From: Maricaulis sp017643475
GTDB taxonomy: Bacteria; Pseudomonadota; Alphaproteobacteria; Caulobacterales; Maricaulaceae
Direction of reading: 5' to 3'
DNA: 64,000 nucleotides
Assembly: GCF_047123815.1 (NCBI RefSeq)
Contig: NZ_CP138920.1
Coordinates: forward strand, 124,001 to 188,000
This document shows positions 34,679-42,950 of the stretch, one piece after another; the first letter of the stretch is position 1, and every line of letters starts with the position of its first letter. The position numbers and the translations under genes were made by a program. The notes beneath the pieces were generated by a model. That model was not told where the DNA came from. It searched no databases and saw nothing but the letters and a program-made list of their open reading frames with translations.

Positions 34679-35659
34679 ATGTATCCTTCCACACGACTTC
34701 GCCGTACCCGCCAGGCTGACTGGTCCCGACGCCTTGTGCAGGAAAAGACACTGACGGTGAATGATCTCATCTGGTCGGTGGTGGTTTCCGACACAGCTGA
34801 TCCGGTCGAACCCGTGGCCGCCATGCCAGGTGTGGAAAGACTGTCCCTGAAAGCACTGGCAACCGCAGCGAAGGATGCGGAGATGCTTGGCATCCCGGCC
34901 ATCGCCCTCTTCCCGCACATCGATCCCTCGAAAAAGGATGACGAGGGCAGCGAGGCGCTCAACCCGGACGGGCTCATCCCCCAGGCGATCAAGACCATCA
35001 AGGATGCCGCGCCCAATGTCGGTGTCATCTGTGACGTGGCCCTCGACCCGTTCACCACGCATGGTCATGACGGATTGCTGGACGGAGACTATGTCGCCAA
35101 TGACGCGACGGTGGAAATGCTGGTCGGTCAGGCGCTGTTACAGGCGGAAGCCGGCTGTGACGTCGTCGCTCCCTCCGACATGATGGATGGCCGCATCGGC
35201 GTCATCCGCGAGGCGCTGGAAAGCCACGGCCATCACAACACGATGATCCTCTCTTATGCTGCCAAATACGCGTCGGGCTTTTACGGCCCCTATCGCGAGG
35301 CCATCGGCTCAGCAGCCGCCCTCAAGGGTGACAAGAAGACCTATCAGATGGATCCCGCCAATGCGGCCGAAGCCCTGCGCGAGGTTGAACTCGACATCGC
35401 CGAGGGCGCCGACATGGTCATGGTCAAACCCGGCCTGCCCTATCTGGATATCGTCCACGCCCTCACCGAAAACTTCGCCGTCCCGGTCTATGCCTTCCAG
35501 GTCTCCGGCGAATACGCCATGATCCAGGCCGCCGCCCAGAACGGCTGGATCGACGGTGAGCGCGTCATGCTGGAAAGCCTGATGAGCTTCAAACGCGCCG
35601 GTGCCAGCGGCATCATCACCTATTTTGCGCCAAGAGCGGCGCGGGCGCTGGGGGGCTAA
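34679..35659 (+). CDS. hemB: Delta-aminolevulinic acid dehydratase (porphobilinogen synthase), Mg-type
   Basis: Condenses two 5-aminolevulinates to porphobilinogen. The 326-residue TIM-barrel enzyme has the Schiff-base lysines in SYAAKYASGFYGPYREA and MVKPGLPYLD. The metal segment reads ICDVALDPFTTHGHDG, without the three cysteines of zinc enzymes, so it belongs to the Mg-dependent group. It complements hemA about 5 kb away. The ATG at 34679 begins the usual RLRRTRQADW N-terminus. Confidence 0.95.
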   Translation: MYPSTRLRRTRQADWSRRLVQEKTLTVNDLIWSVVVSDTADPVEPVAAMPGVERLSLKALATAAKDAEMLGIPAIALFPHIDPSKKDDEGSEALNPDGLIPQAIKTIKDAAPNVGVICDVALDPFTTHGHDGLLDGDYVANDATVEMLVGQALLQAEAGCDVVAPSDMMDGRIGVIREALESHGHHNTMILSYAAKYASGFYGPYREAIGSAAALKGDKKTYQMDPANAAEALREVELDIAEGADMVMVKPGLPYLDIVHALTENFAVPVYAFQVSGEYAMIQAAAQNGWIDGERVMLESLMSFKRAGASGIITYFAPRAARALGG

Positions 35660-35662
35660 CCA

Positions 35663-35959
35663 ATGGACCGGTCCCATTTGGACTGCCCCAATTGTGGAAC
35701 GCCCATCCCAAGATCTCAGCGACACAGATTTGGGCTTCGTGGTTTCTTCAATTTGTTTGGAACGCAGTGCAGGTCATGCGGAGCTCGACTGAAACGCACC
35801 CATGGCTTTACGATCATCCTGATCGGGTTTGGACTGATATACGGATTGGCGTTCGCCATGGCCCGCTTTCCCGATTTCGCCATTGCAATCTATATTGTTG
35901 TCGTCTTTGCGTATTTGGTGTTGGCCGGAGCCCTCCAAACCTACAAGGTTCGAAAGTAG
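35663..35959 (+). CDS. Small zinc-ribbon membrane protein, unknown function
   Basis: A 98-residue protein. Its first 45 residues hold two CxxC pairs (CPNCG and CRSCG) that could bind zinc, and two transmembrane helices follow (about residues 48-67 and 73-92). It starts 3 nt after the hemB stop and could be translationally coupled. No family assigned. Confidence 0.65.
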   Translation: MDRSHLDCPNCGTPIPRSQRHRFGLRGFFNLFGTQCRSCGARLKRTHGFTIILIGFGLIYGLAFAMARFPDFAIAIYIVVVFAYLVLAGALQTYKVRK

Positions 35960-35997
35960 ACTGCGTGATTACGTTCTGAGGGGCCCTTATCCCTGGG

Positions 35998-36066
35998 GGT
36001 CAGCTCGCTGAGCTCGCCCCCTTCGCTTGCACTTTGTTTCGGCACTTCCCCGCAGGGGAAGATAAA
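35998..36066 (+). repeat. Intergenic repeat copy A (right part only)
   Basis: A 69-bp segment running from GGTCAGCTCGCT to GGGGAAGATAA that closely matches the right part of copy B at 36284-36352. It ends in the hairpin CTTCCCC-GCA-GGGGAAG (36045-36061). The left hairpin part is missing here, so this looks like a truncated copy. Confidence 0.8.
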
Positions 36067-36085
36067 TTGCCGAACATCATCATAG

Positions 36086-36213
36086 TTTGTCATCCCTGAC
36101 GAAGGCCCGGACGCGAAGCGAGCCGGGCGCAGATCAGGGATCCTCGCCGGCATACCCATGGGTCCCGGCTCTCCGCCCCGATCAAGTCGGGGCATCCGGC
36201 CGGGATGACGAAA
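36086..36213. repeat. Palindromic intergenic element with GTCATCCC ends
   Basis: A 128-bp segment bounded by TTTGTCATCCC and GGGATGACGAAA, imperfect inverted ends. The interior has short self-complementary stretches (GATCAGGGATCC region, GCCGGCATACCCATGGGTCCCGGC). Sequences of this type are common in alphaproteobacterial intergenic regions. It separates the two GGGGAAG repeats. Confidence 0.65.
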
Positions 36214-36221
36214 CGCCACTT

Positions 36222-36352
36222 ATCCTCCCCACCGGGGAGGTGGCGGCGTAGCCGTCGGAGGGGCCGGAGCGCGTCAGCGCGGAGGTCAGCTCGCTACGCT
36301 CGCCCCCTTCGCCTTCACTTCGTTACGGCACTTCCCCGTGGGGGAAGATAAG
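36222..36352 (+). repeat. Intergenic repeat copy B (full element)
   Basis: About 131 bp. It begins with the hairpin CCTCCCC-ACC-GGGGAGG (36224-36240), followed by GTGGCGGCGTAGCCGTCGG. It ends with the hairpin CTTCCCC-GTG-GGGGAAG (36331-36347). Related to copy A and, in inverted orientation, to the copy at 51488. Confidence 0.8.
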
Positions 36353-36428
36353 ACTGCCTTGCCCTTGTCCCGCATCCATGCGACATCGGCCCCTCAACGG
36401 AGATTTTATGACTCTTGAGTCCTGACGT

Positions 36429-36451
36429 GCCCGCCATTGTGGCGGGCTTTT
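36429..36451 (+). terminator. Hairpin with T-run upstream of the acetyltransferase
   Basis: GCCCGCC, ATTGT, GGCGGGC, TTTT. It has the form of a rho-independent terminator for rightward transcripts from hemB and the zinc-ribbon gene, and lies about 60-80 nt before the acetyltransferase start. Confidence 0.55.
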
Positions 36452-36513
36452 CGAGAACTGATTAACGCGCCCGCCTTGTGAGCGCAGTGTTTTCTCATGT
36501 CAGGAACAAGACA

Positions 36514-36999
36514 TTGAATGCGAATTTGAAATCTGAAATTTCCCTGCGTCCGGCCACTCTCGATGATGTCGATGCGCTGACCGCCCTGTCCTACAAGACC
36601 ATTCGCCAGAAACACGCCGAAGTGATCGGGTCGGATGCGGTCGAGGGCTACATCGCCTCCGGTGCGGTGCCCAAATACTATACCGAGCGCAACGCGTTTC
36701 TCTGGGTGGCAGAGCGGGGCGAAGAACCGGTCGGCGCGGTGGCCATCAAGGACAATGAAATCCACCTGATGATGGTCACCGTAGACCATCACCGCAAAGG
36801 CATTGGCGAAGCCCTGCTGGAGCATGGCGAGCGTCTGCTCTTCGACACGTTCGGGACCATCGAGCTGGAGAGTTTTCGGGATAATGCCCAGGCGGTGAAT
36901 TTCTACCGCAAACACGGCTGGCAAGCGGTCTCGGAATATCCGATGCCGGAGGTCGGCATTCCCATGGTTCGGATGGGGAAGCAGCGTATCAGTCGCTGA
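36514..36999 (+). CDS. GNAT-family N-acetyltransferase
   Basis: A protein of about 161 residues with the GNAT fold. An N-terminal LRPATLDDVDALTALSYKTI strand-helix is followed by MMVTVDHHRKGIGEALL, which holds the R/K-x-G-I-G acetyl-CoA pyrophosphate loop. FRDNAQAVNFYRKHGWQ is the family C-terminal motif. The start is uncertain: a TTG at 36514 has AGGA 9 nt upstream, and a GTG at 36478 would add 12 residues. Substrate unknown. It overlaps the convergent channel-like gene by 11 nt. Confidence 0.8.
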   Translation: MNANLKSEISLRPATLDDVDALTALSYKTIRQKHAEVIGSDAVEGYIASGAVPKYYTERNAFLWVAERGEEPVGAVAIKDNEIHLMMVTVDHHRKGIGEALLEHGERLLFDTFGTIELESFRDNAQAVNFYRKHGWQAVSEYPMPEVGIPMVRMGKQRISR

Positions 37000-37621
37000 T
37001 CTTCATCGCAGGCAATGACCATTTGAAAACGATCGCGCAGCCGCGAAGGACGAGTGCCAGAGCGGCTGCGCCCAGCGTCACCCATTCCACCGGCAGGCCC
37101 AGCGACAGGCCGGCCACATAGGCACCGGCACCGGCCAGCGCTGCGAGGGCATAGATGTCCTCTTTCAGCACCAGCGGCACATCATTGACGATGATATCGC
37201 GAATAAGTCCGCCAAAGGCCGCGCTCATCACGCCGGTCAGAAGCGCGATTGACCAGTGGGCACCGGCGGCCAGACCAGCCCGGGCACCGATTACGCAAAA
37301 GACGGACAGCCCCACCGCATCCGCCCAGTTCAGCACGATCCGCCGCGAGGCCAGGGATTGCGCCCAAGGCGAGGTGAAATAACCCAGCAAGGCGCCCACA
37401 AGCGCGAGACCCAGATAACTCGGCTCGTCGATCCAGTAGACCGGCAGTGCGCCCAGCAGGATGTCCCGCAACGTCCCCCCGCCCATGCCCGTGACAGCAC
37501 CGACAATGGCCGCTCCGAACGGGTCCAGGGACTTGCGCGCGGCCAGCATGCCGCCGGAATAGGCAAAAAACCCGATCCCGGCATAGTCCAGGATAGCAAA
37601 GAGGAGATCGATGCTCATCAT
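36989..37621 (-). CDS. Trimeric intracellular cation channel (YadS/UPF0126) family protein
   Basis: A 210-residue membrane protein with about seven helices in two repeated halves. The glycine-rich motifs GAVTGMGGGTLRDILLG and AAFGGLIRDIIVNDVPLVL are the family repeats. Bacterial TRIC homologues form K+-permeable trimeric channels, though physiological roles in bacteria vary. Its ATG overlaps the upstream stop (ATGA), so it is coupled to that membrane-protein gene. Confidence 0.85.
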   Translation of the reverse strand: MMSIDLLFAILDYAGIGFFAYSGGMLAARKSLDPFGAAIVGAVTGMGGGTLRDILLGALPVYWIDEPSYLGLALVGALLGYFTSPWAQSLASRRIVLNWADAVGLSVFCVIGARAGLAAGAHWSIALLTGVMSAAFGGLIRDIIVNDVPLVLKEDIYALAALAGAGAYVAGLSLGLPVEWVTLGAAALALVLRGCAIVFKWSLPAMKISD

Positions 37622-38154
37622 TGAGTGGTCTTGGTGTTCGCCAACTTGCGCCGCGCGACCTCAAACGCCATGAAATCCACCAGGTCGCGTGACCGCCAGG
37701 CCACCAGCATGAGATATCCGACCACGACACCCCAACCGGTCATCAGACCTATGAAAAACGGTTCATCTCCGAATCCGAGATCTTCCATGAGCGTTGGGGA
37801 AACTTCATTAATGGCAACAATAGCACCGACGGGGATCGTGATCAGCAACAGTGCCGTCGTCCGAAAGACCCGCTCCACTCGCTCTGCGTTCAAACGCGCA
37901 TACTCCAGCAGGAAGTCGACCTGCCCATCGCTCAGCCCGCCCAACAGGCCGAGCCCGACTTTCCAATGCTTCGATCGCGTCAATATCGTGAGCTGGTCGT
38001 TGGAGGCTTGCATCCACGTCCGCTTCCTCGTTCCGGCAAAGAAGATCAGTTTCCAGGTCACGAAAAGCTTCACCAGACGCACCCAAACACCCATCGCAAC
38101 CTTGTCAGTTTCGATATAGCGACCGTATTCGCCCTTACCCGCGGGATCACTCAC
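37618..38154 (-). CDS. Membrane protein of unknown function (178 aa)
   Basis: A protein of 178 residues, with a charged N-terminal region to about residue 95, two transmembrane helices (about 97-115 and 135-153) and a basic C-terminus. No family recognised. GTG start. It overlaps the upstream dehydrogenase by 8 nt and the downstream channel gene by 4 nt, so the three are one operon. Confidence 0.65.
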   Translation of the reverse strand: MSDPAGKGEYGRYIETDKVAMGVWVRLVKLFVTWKLIFFAGTRKRTWMQASNDQLTILTRSKHWKVGLGLLGGLSDGQVDFLLEYARLNAERVERVFRTTALLLITIPVGAIVAINEVSPTLMEDLGFGDEPFFIGLMTGWGVVVGYLMLVAWRSRDLVDFMAFEVARRKLANTKTTQ

Positions 38155-39013
38155 CGGGCTTCTCCAGGCGGGCGATCAGGCTGGACGTATCCCAGCGATT
38201 GCCGCCCATCTCCTGAACATCGCCATAGAATTGATCCACCTGCGCGGTGACCGGCAGCCTGGCGCCATTTCGACGAGCTTCTTCAAGTGTGATGCGAAGA
38301 TCCTTGCGCATCCAGTCAATGGCAAAGCCATAATCGAATTTGCCCGCGACCATCGTCTCCCAGCGATTTTCCATCTGCCAGGACTGGGCCGCGCCCTTGG
38401 AGATCGCGCCGATCACCAATTCCGGATCAAGGCCCGCGCGCTTGGCAAAGTGCAGACCTTCCGACAGCCCCTGGACGACACCGGCGATACAGATCTGGTT
38501 GACCATCTTGGCCAATTGCCCCGATCCCGCCGGACCGATCAGCGACATCGCCTTGGCGTAGGCATCCATGACCGGTTCGGCGCGGGCGAAGGTATCCGGC
38601 TCGCCGCCGCACATGATGGTCAGCTGACCGTTCTCGGCGCCGGCCTGACCACCGGAGACCGGCGCATCGATGAAACCGATTCCGGCATCGCGCGCATCCA
38701 TGTCCAGTTCGCGGGCAAGTTCTGCGGATGCTGTTGTGTGATCAATCAGGATGGCGCCGGGCTTCATCGCCGGAATGGCCTGCTCGGCAATCGCGAGCAC
38801 ATCGGGATCGTCGCCCAGGCACATCATGACGAGGTCCGCATCCGCAACAGCAGCCTCGACAGTGTCCGCGGCCTGACCGCCATGTTCCTCCGCCCAGGCC
38901 AGTGACTTTGCACCCGTGCGGTTCCAAACGGTGACGTCATGTCCTGCTGCCTTGAGGTGGCCGGCCATGGGATACCCCATCACGCCGAGCCCAAGGAAAG
39001 TACAGCTTGCCAT
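38147..39013 (-). CDS. NAD(P)-dependent beta-hydroxyacid dehydrogenase
   Basis: A 288-residue member of the 3-hydroxyisobutyrate dehydrogenase superfamily. FLGLGVMGYPMAGHLKAAGHDV is the Rossmann nucleotide loop and VWNRT at the end of beta2 suggests NADP preference. FIDAPVSGGQAGAENGQLTIMCGG is the substrate motif, with the catalytic Lys in GSGQLAKMVNQICI. It is a paralogue of mmsB (30397-31290) outside the valine operon, so the substrate may be tartronate semialdehyde, succinate semialdehyde or another small acid. Confidence 0.85.
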   Translation of the reverse strand: MASCTFLGLGVMGYPMAGHLKAAGHDVTVWNRTGAKSLAWAEEHGGQAADTVEAAVADADLVMMCLGDDPDVLAIAEQAIPAMKPGAILIDHTTASAELARELDMDARDAGIGFIDAPVSGGQAGAENGQLTIMCGGEPDTFARAEPVMDAYAKAMSLIGPAGSGQLAKMVNQICIAGVVQGLSEGLHFAKRAGLDPELVIGAISKGAAQSWQMENRWETMVAGKFDYGFAIDWMRKDLRITLEEARRNGARLPVTAQVDQFYGDVQEMGGNRWDTSSLIARLEKPGE

Positions 39014-39074
39014 CTTGCCCTCCCATCGCTTTCACTCACTTGCTAGTGTGTGCCGCAAGGGGGGGCAAGACATC

Positions 39075-41396
39075 ATGACGAATTCGATTGTGCGCTTTGC
39101 AGCCTGGGCTGCCGGCATCATCCTAGCACTGCTGGCATTGCTGGCCTTCAGTTTTGTGATTCGTCTGTACGCGTCCCTGCCTCAAACCTCTGGCCGCCTA
39201 GAGCTGGCCGGATTGCGCGCCGAGGCCCAGATCGTCCGTGACGAACATGCGGTGCCGCATATCTTCGCGAGCAATTCCCATGATGCGTATTACGCCCTTG
39301 GCGTCGCCCACGCGCAGGACCGCCTCTGGCAGATGGAAATCACCCGCCGCGCACTGCGCGGTCGCCTCTCGGAGTTTCTCGGGGAAGCCGGGCTGGAGAG
39401 CGATATCTGGTTTCGCACCATGGGGCTGGGCGAAGCCGCGGACACGGCCGTAGCCAATCTTCCGCCGGATGTTCAAGGCGCGCTGCAGGCTTACTCTGAT
39501 GGCGTCAACGCCGTTATCTCAGCGCCCGGTTTTGTCGCCCCGCCGGAATACCAGATCCTGATGTTCGAGCCGGAAGCCTGGACGCCCGGCGACACGGTGA
39601 CCGTCTACAAGGCCATCGCGCTGGACCTGTTCGGCAATGCCTTCTCAGAGCCCCGATTGAACGCCTTGATCGAGCAGCTCGGCGAAGAGCAGGCGCGCCA
39701 GTTCATGGGCCGCTACCCGGATGAAACCCCGCGCTCCCTGTCCATGGCCGATCTCGGTCTGGAAGATACTCCGGACGCGCAATACGATGAGGCCATCCCC
39801 ACGCTTGGCCCGAATGAGGAAGCCCGTGACGGCTCCAATAACTGGGTCGTGTCCGGGCGTTTGACCGAAAGCGGCCATCCGATTTTGGCCAATGACCCGC
39901 ATCTGGGCCTGCGCGCACCGGCGATCTGGTATCTGACCCGGCTGACGACGCCGGAAGGCTCAACGGTCGGGGTCACCCTGCCCGGCACGCCTTTTGTAAC
40001 GCTGGGCCGCAATGATCACATGGCCTGGGGGTTCACCAATACCGCGCCCGATGTCGGTGACCTGCACGCCGTGACCGAAGACGCCGTGATCGACAGCCGC
40101 GAGGAAATCATCCAGGTTCGCTTCAGCGACGCTGTCACCATCACCCGCCGCACCACCGCAACCGGCCCGGTGCTGGATCCGGAACATTTCGATTATCCCG
40201 TGCCGGAGGACGCAGACTTCCTGGCCCTGCAATGGATGCTGGATGAACCCGATGATACGACCGCCGGTGTCGGCATGCGCATTCTCAGCGGCGAAAACTG
40301 GGATGATTTTGTCAATGCGCTGCGCGGCTTCATCGCGCCCCAGCAAAGCATGGTTTTTGCGGCGGTGGACGGCGATATCGGCCTTTACGCCCCGGCCCGC
40401 ATCCCGGTCCGCGACGAGTCCGGCGCCTGGGTCGACACCATCCCGTTCGAGGAACTGCCGCACACGCGCAATCCGGAGCGCGGATTCATCGCGACGGCCA
40501 ACAACAAGATCATCCCTGACGGTTATCCGCACTACCTTACCAGCGATTGGTATGGGGTCAGCCGCATCACCCGGATCTATGAAGGCATCGAGGCGCGTGA
40601 ACAGCACACCATGGAAAGCATGGCCGCGCTGCAATACGACACAGTCTCGACGATCGCGCGCAATCTCCTGCCTGTTCTGCTCACCGCGACACCGCAATCA
40701 CCGGAGGGCCAGCGCGCCATCGCGCTGCTTGCCGAGTGGGATGCGGACATGGCGATCGATATCCCCCAGCCGCTGATCTTCTCGGCCTGGATGCAGCATC
40801 TTGGCCCGGCAATCTACAATGATGAGCTGGGCGACCAGGCGGATCGCTGGGTCGGCTACCGGCAGCAATTCATGGAAGATGTACTGCTGGGTGATGCAGC
40901 GCACTGGTGTGCAGATGTCGAGACAGGCGAAGGCGCGTGCGATGACCTGCTGGGGCCGACCCTGGATGCGGCCATGGCCGAGCTGGTGCAGGAGATGGGC
41001 GGCGATATCGCGGCCTGGCAATGGGGCGATGTGCACTATGCGCGCCATGCCCATGCGCCCTTCTCTGACATCCCGCTGCTGGCCGGTCTCTTCACGATCG
41101 AGACCCCCATCCCCGGTGACGGTTCAACGGTGAATGTCGCGCATCACAGCTGGCGGCGCGGCGATTATGCCGTGGTCCATGCAGCATCCTACCGGGCGCT
41201 TTATGATCTGGGTGACCTCGACAGCTCGCTCTACATGATCACGACCGGGCAATCAGGGCATTTCCTCTCAGAGCATTATGATGATCTGGCCCCGCAATGG
41301 GGACGTGGCGACTACATCCAGATCCGCACCGACTGGACCCCGGCATCCGCGCCGGAGGGCAGCGAAACGCTGAGGCTTTACCCGGCCACGCCGTAA
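39075..41396 (+). CDS. Penicillin acylase family protein (Ntn hydrolase)
   Basis: A 773-residue membrane-anchored or exported precursor with an N-terminal hydrophobic helix (residues 10-35). The predicted nucleophile of the beta chain is Ser254 in RDGSNNWVVSG, where autoprocessing would separate alpha and beta chains. NDPHLGLRAPAIWYL and NDHMAWGFTN follow, as in the family. Members hydrolyse amide bonds of beta-lactams, acyl-homoserine lactones or other N-acyl compounds, and the substrate is not evident. The ATG at 39075 was chosen; a 53-residue upstream extension overlaps the divergent gene. Confidence 0.88.
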   Translation: MTNSIVRFAAWAAGIILALLALLAFSFVIRLYASLPQTSGRLELAGLRAEAQIVRDEHAVPHIFASNSHDAYYALGVAHAQDRLWQMEITRRALRGRLSEFLGEAGLESDIWFRTMGLGEAADTAVANLPPDVQGALQAYSDGVNAVISAPGFVAPPEYQILMFEPEAWTPGDTVTVYKAIALDLFGNAFSEPRLNALIEQLGEEQARQFMGRYPDETPRSLSMADLGLEDTPDAQYDEAIPTLGPNEEARDGSNNWVVSGRLTESGHPILANDPHLGLRAPAIWYLTRLTTPEGSTVGVTLPGTPFVTLGRNDHMAWGFTNTAPDVGDLHAVTEDAVIDSREEIIQVRFSDAVTITRRTTATGPVLDPEHFDYPVPEDADFLALQWMLDEPDDTTAGVGMRILSGENWDDFVNALRGFIAPQQSMVFAAVDGDIGLYAPARIPVRDESGAWVDTIPFEELPHTRNPERGFIATANNKIIPDGYPHYLTSDWYGVSRITRIYEGIEAREQHTMESMAALQYDTVSTIARNLLPVLLTATPQSPEGQRAIALLAEWDADMAIDIPQPLIFSAWMQHLGPAIYNDELGDQADRWVGYRQQFMEDVLLGDAAHWCADVETGEGACDDLLGPTLDAAMAELVQEMGGDIAAWQWGDVHYARHAHAPFSDIPLLAGLFTIETPIPGDGSTVNVAHHSWRRGDYAVVHAASYRALYDLGDLDSSLYMITTGQSGHFLSEHYDDLAPQWGRGDYIQIRTDWTPASAPEGSETLRLYPATP

Positions 41397-41842
41397 TTGC
41401 CGCGATAGAATTCCAGCGCTGCCACATCACGCGGGGTTGTCATCTCGATGACCTCGCCCACCAGGATGTCGTGGTCACCGCCCGCATAGACCGCATAGGG
41501 TTTGCACAGGAAGGTCGCGACGGCGTCATGGACGAGTGGGGCCTTGTCACCATCCCAACGGATCTCGCAGGCATTGAAGTCTGCATCCTGGGCACAGGAA
41601 TGGGCCAGGTGGGACTGGTCGTGTGCGAGGATGGAAATGCCGTAATACGGCGCAGCTTCGAAAATCGAGCAGCGTTCGGAGTTCTTTTCGATCGACCAGA
41701 GCACCAGCGGCGGATCAAGCGAAACCGAAGCAAAGGAATTGATCGTCATGCCCAGCGCCTCGCCATCCACGAACGCACCGACAATGGCTACGCCCGTTGG
41801 ATAGCGCCCGAGCGCATTGCGGAAATCCCGGCTGTTAATCAC
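41378..41842 (-). CDS. Flavin reductase family protein (FMN-binding split barrel)
   Basis: A 154-residue flavin reductase-like protein with RYPTGVAIVG and GMTINSFASVSLDPPLVLWSIEK, the family's flavin-binding motifs, and LVGEVIEM near the end. Such proteins supply reduced flavin to two-component monooxygenases. It has a GTG start. It is convergent with the penicillin acylase gene, which it overlaps by 19 nt. Confidence 0.85.
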   Translation of the reverse strand: MINSRDFRNALGRYPTGVAIVGAFVDGEALGMTINSFASVSLDPPLVLWSIEKNSERCSIFEAAPYYGISILAHDQSHLAHSCAQDADFNACEIRWDGDKAPLVHDAVATFLCKPYAVYAGGDHDILVGEVIEMTTPRDVAALEFYRGNYGVAG

Positions 41843-41877
41843 GAATTTGCCCTCAATGCGGGTTCGGAAACCTGACC

Positions 41878-41892
41878 TTAACTGTGATCCAA
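41878..41892. promoter_or_regulatory. CtrA-box-like site upstream of motB
   Basis: TTAA-N7-CCAA matches six of eight positions of the TTAA-N7-TTAA CtrA consensus and lies 38 nt before the motB start. CtrA drives flagellar genes in Caulobacterales. With two mismatched bases this is weak evidence. Confidence 0.25.
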
Positions 41893-41929
41893 TATTGAGG
41901 AGTCAGAAAAATATACAAGGTGGGTAGTC

Positions 41930-42847
41930 ATGGCGGGCACAGATCAGCCAATTATCATCAAGAAAGTCGTCAAGGGCGGCGGGGGCGGACACCATGGTGG
42001 CGCCTGGAAAGTGGCCTATGCCGACTTCGTGACCGCGATGATGGCCTTCTTCCTGCTGATGTGGCTCATCAACACCACCACGCCGGAACAAAAGCGCGGT
42101 ATCGCTGACTATTTTGCGCCTGCCTCGGTTTCGCCGGCGAACTCCGGTTCCGGTGCTCCGCTTCAAGGCACGTCCCCGGGTGATGATGGCGTACAGGGGT
42201 CCGGTGATAGTTCCCAGCGCCAGCGTCTCGCCCCGACCGCCCCGCAGCGCAATGACCGCCGCCAGCAACAAACCCCCGAGGCATCTCCGGCAGAGGACGG
42301 CGAACCAGCCGTTGCCATGGATGCTGTGATGGAGGCGCAGGAGCGCCGCGCCGAAGCTCAGCTCTACAGCGCCTCCCAGTCGCTGCGCCAGGCGATGCAG
42401 GAAATGCCGGAGCTTGCCGAGCTCTCCAATCACGTTCTCATGGACATCACGCCGGAAGGCCTGCGCATTCAGCTGATCGACCAGGAAGGTCGCCCGATGT
42501 TTGATCCGGGGTCTGTCGAGCCGAATGATCGCGCCGTGGCCCTCTTGCGTGCCGTCGCCCGTATCGCAGACCGCCTGCCCAACCGGGTCGCCATCGCCGG
42601 CCACACTGACAGCGGACCAACCTCGGCGGATGGCTATTCCAACTGGGATCTCTCTTCCGACCGCGCCAATGCCGCCCGCGCCGTTCTGCAGAGCGAAGGC
42701 ATCACGGATGACCGCATCTATGAAGTGCGTGGCAAAGCGGGCTCCGAACCGCTTTATCCAGACGACCCGTTCATGCCGGGCAATCGTCGGATTTCGATTA
42801 CGCTGCTACGTGAAGCGCCGGTCCTGCCAAACGGACACCGCCTCTAA
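41930..42847 (+). CDS. motB: Flagellar motor protein MotB
   Basis: Stator subunit that anchors MotA to peptidoglycan. The 305-residue protein has an N-terminal cytoplasmic stretch KVVKGGGGGHHGG and one transmembrane helix. Asp32, in AYADFVTAMMAFFLLMWLI, is the proton-binding residue. A Pro/Gln-rich linker precedes an OmpA-like domain, with IAGHTDSGPTSADGYSNWDLSSDRA near residue 220. GAGG lies upstream of the ATG. No motA is in this window, so the stator pair is split. Confidence 0.92.
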   Translation: MAGTDQPIIIKKVVKGGGGGHHGGAWKVAYADFVTAMMAFFLLMWLINTTTPEQKRGIADYFAPASVSPANSGSGAPLQGTSPGDDGVQGSGDSSQRQRLAPTAPQRNDRRQQQTPEASPAEDGEPAVAMDAVMEAQERRAEAQLYSASQSLRQAMQEMPELAELSNHVLMDITPEGLRIQLIDQEGRPMFDPGSVEPNDRAVALLRAVARIADRLPNRVAIAGHTDSGPTSADGYSNWDLSSDRANAARAVLQSEGITDDRIYEVRGKAGSEPLYPDDPFMPGNRRISITLLREAPVLPNGHRL

Positions 42848-42950
42848 CGCCGCGATAATTCAGCGCAATACGATTTCGGACTTCAATTTGGACAGGCAAG
42901 CGTGTTAGCGTTTTGCCTTGTCCAATCTGGAATCGAGCTCTCCTTAATTG

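Larger units (their letters stand above)
35960..36513. other. Repeat-rich gap with no protein gene
   Basis: About 550 bases between the zinc-ribbon gene and the acetyltransferase gene. It contains two related hairpin-ended repeats, a palindromic element between them, and a terminator-like hairpin at 36429-36451. Open frames here are low-complexity products of the repeats and were not called as genes. Confidence 0.75.

Noticed and set aside
35941..36219. 92-residue ORF on the minus strand in the repeat region
   Set aside because: It is made of repeat sequence and has no signal or domain; treated as an artefact of the palindromic elements.
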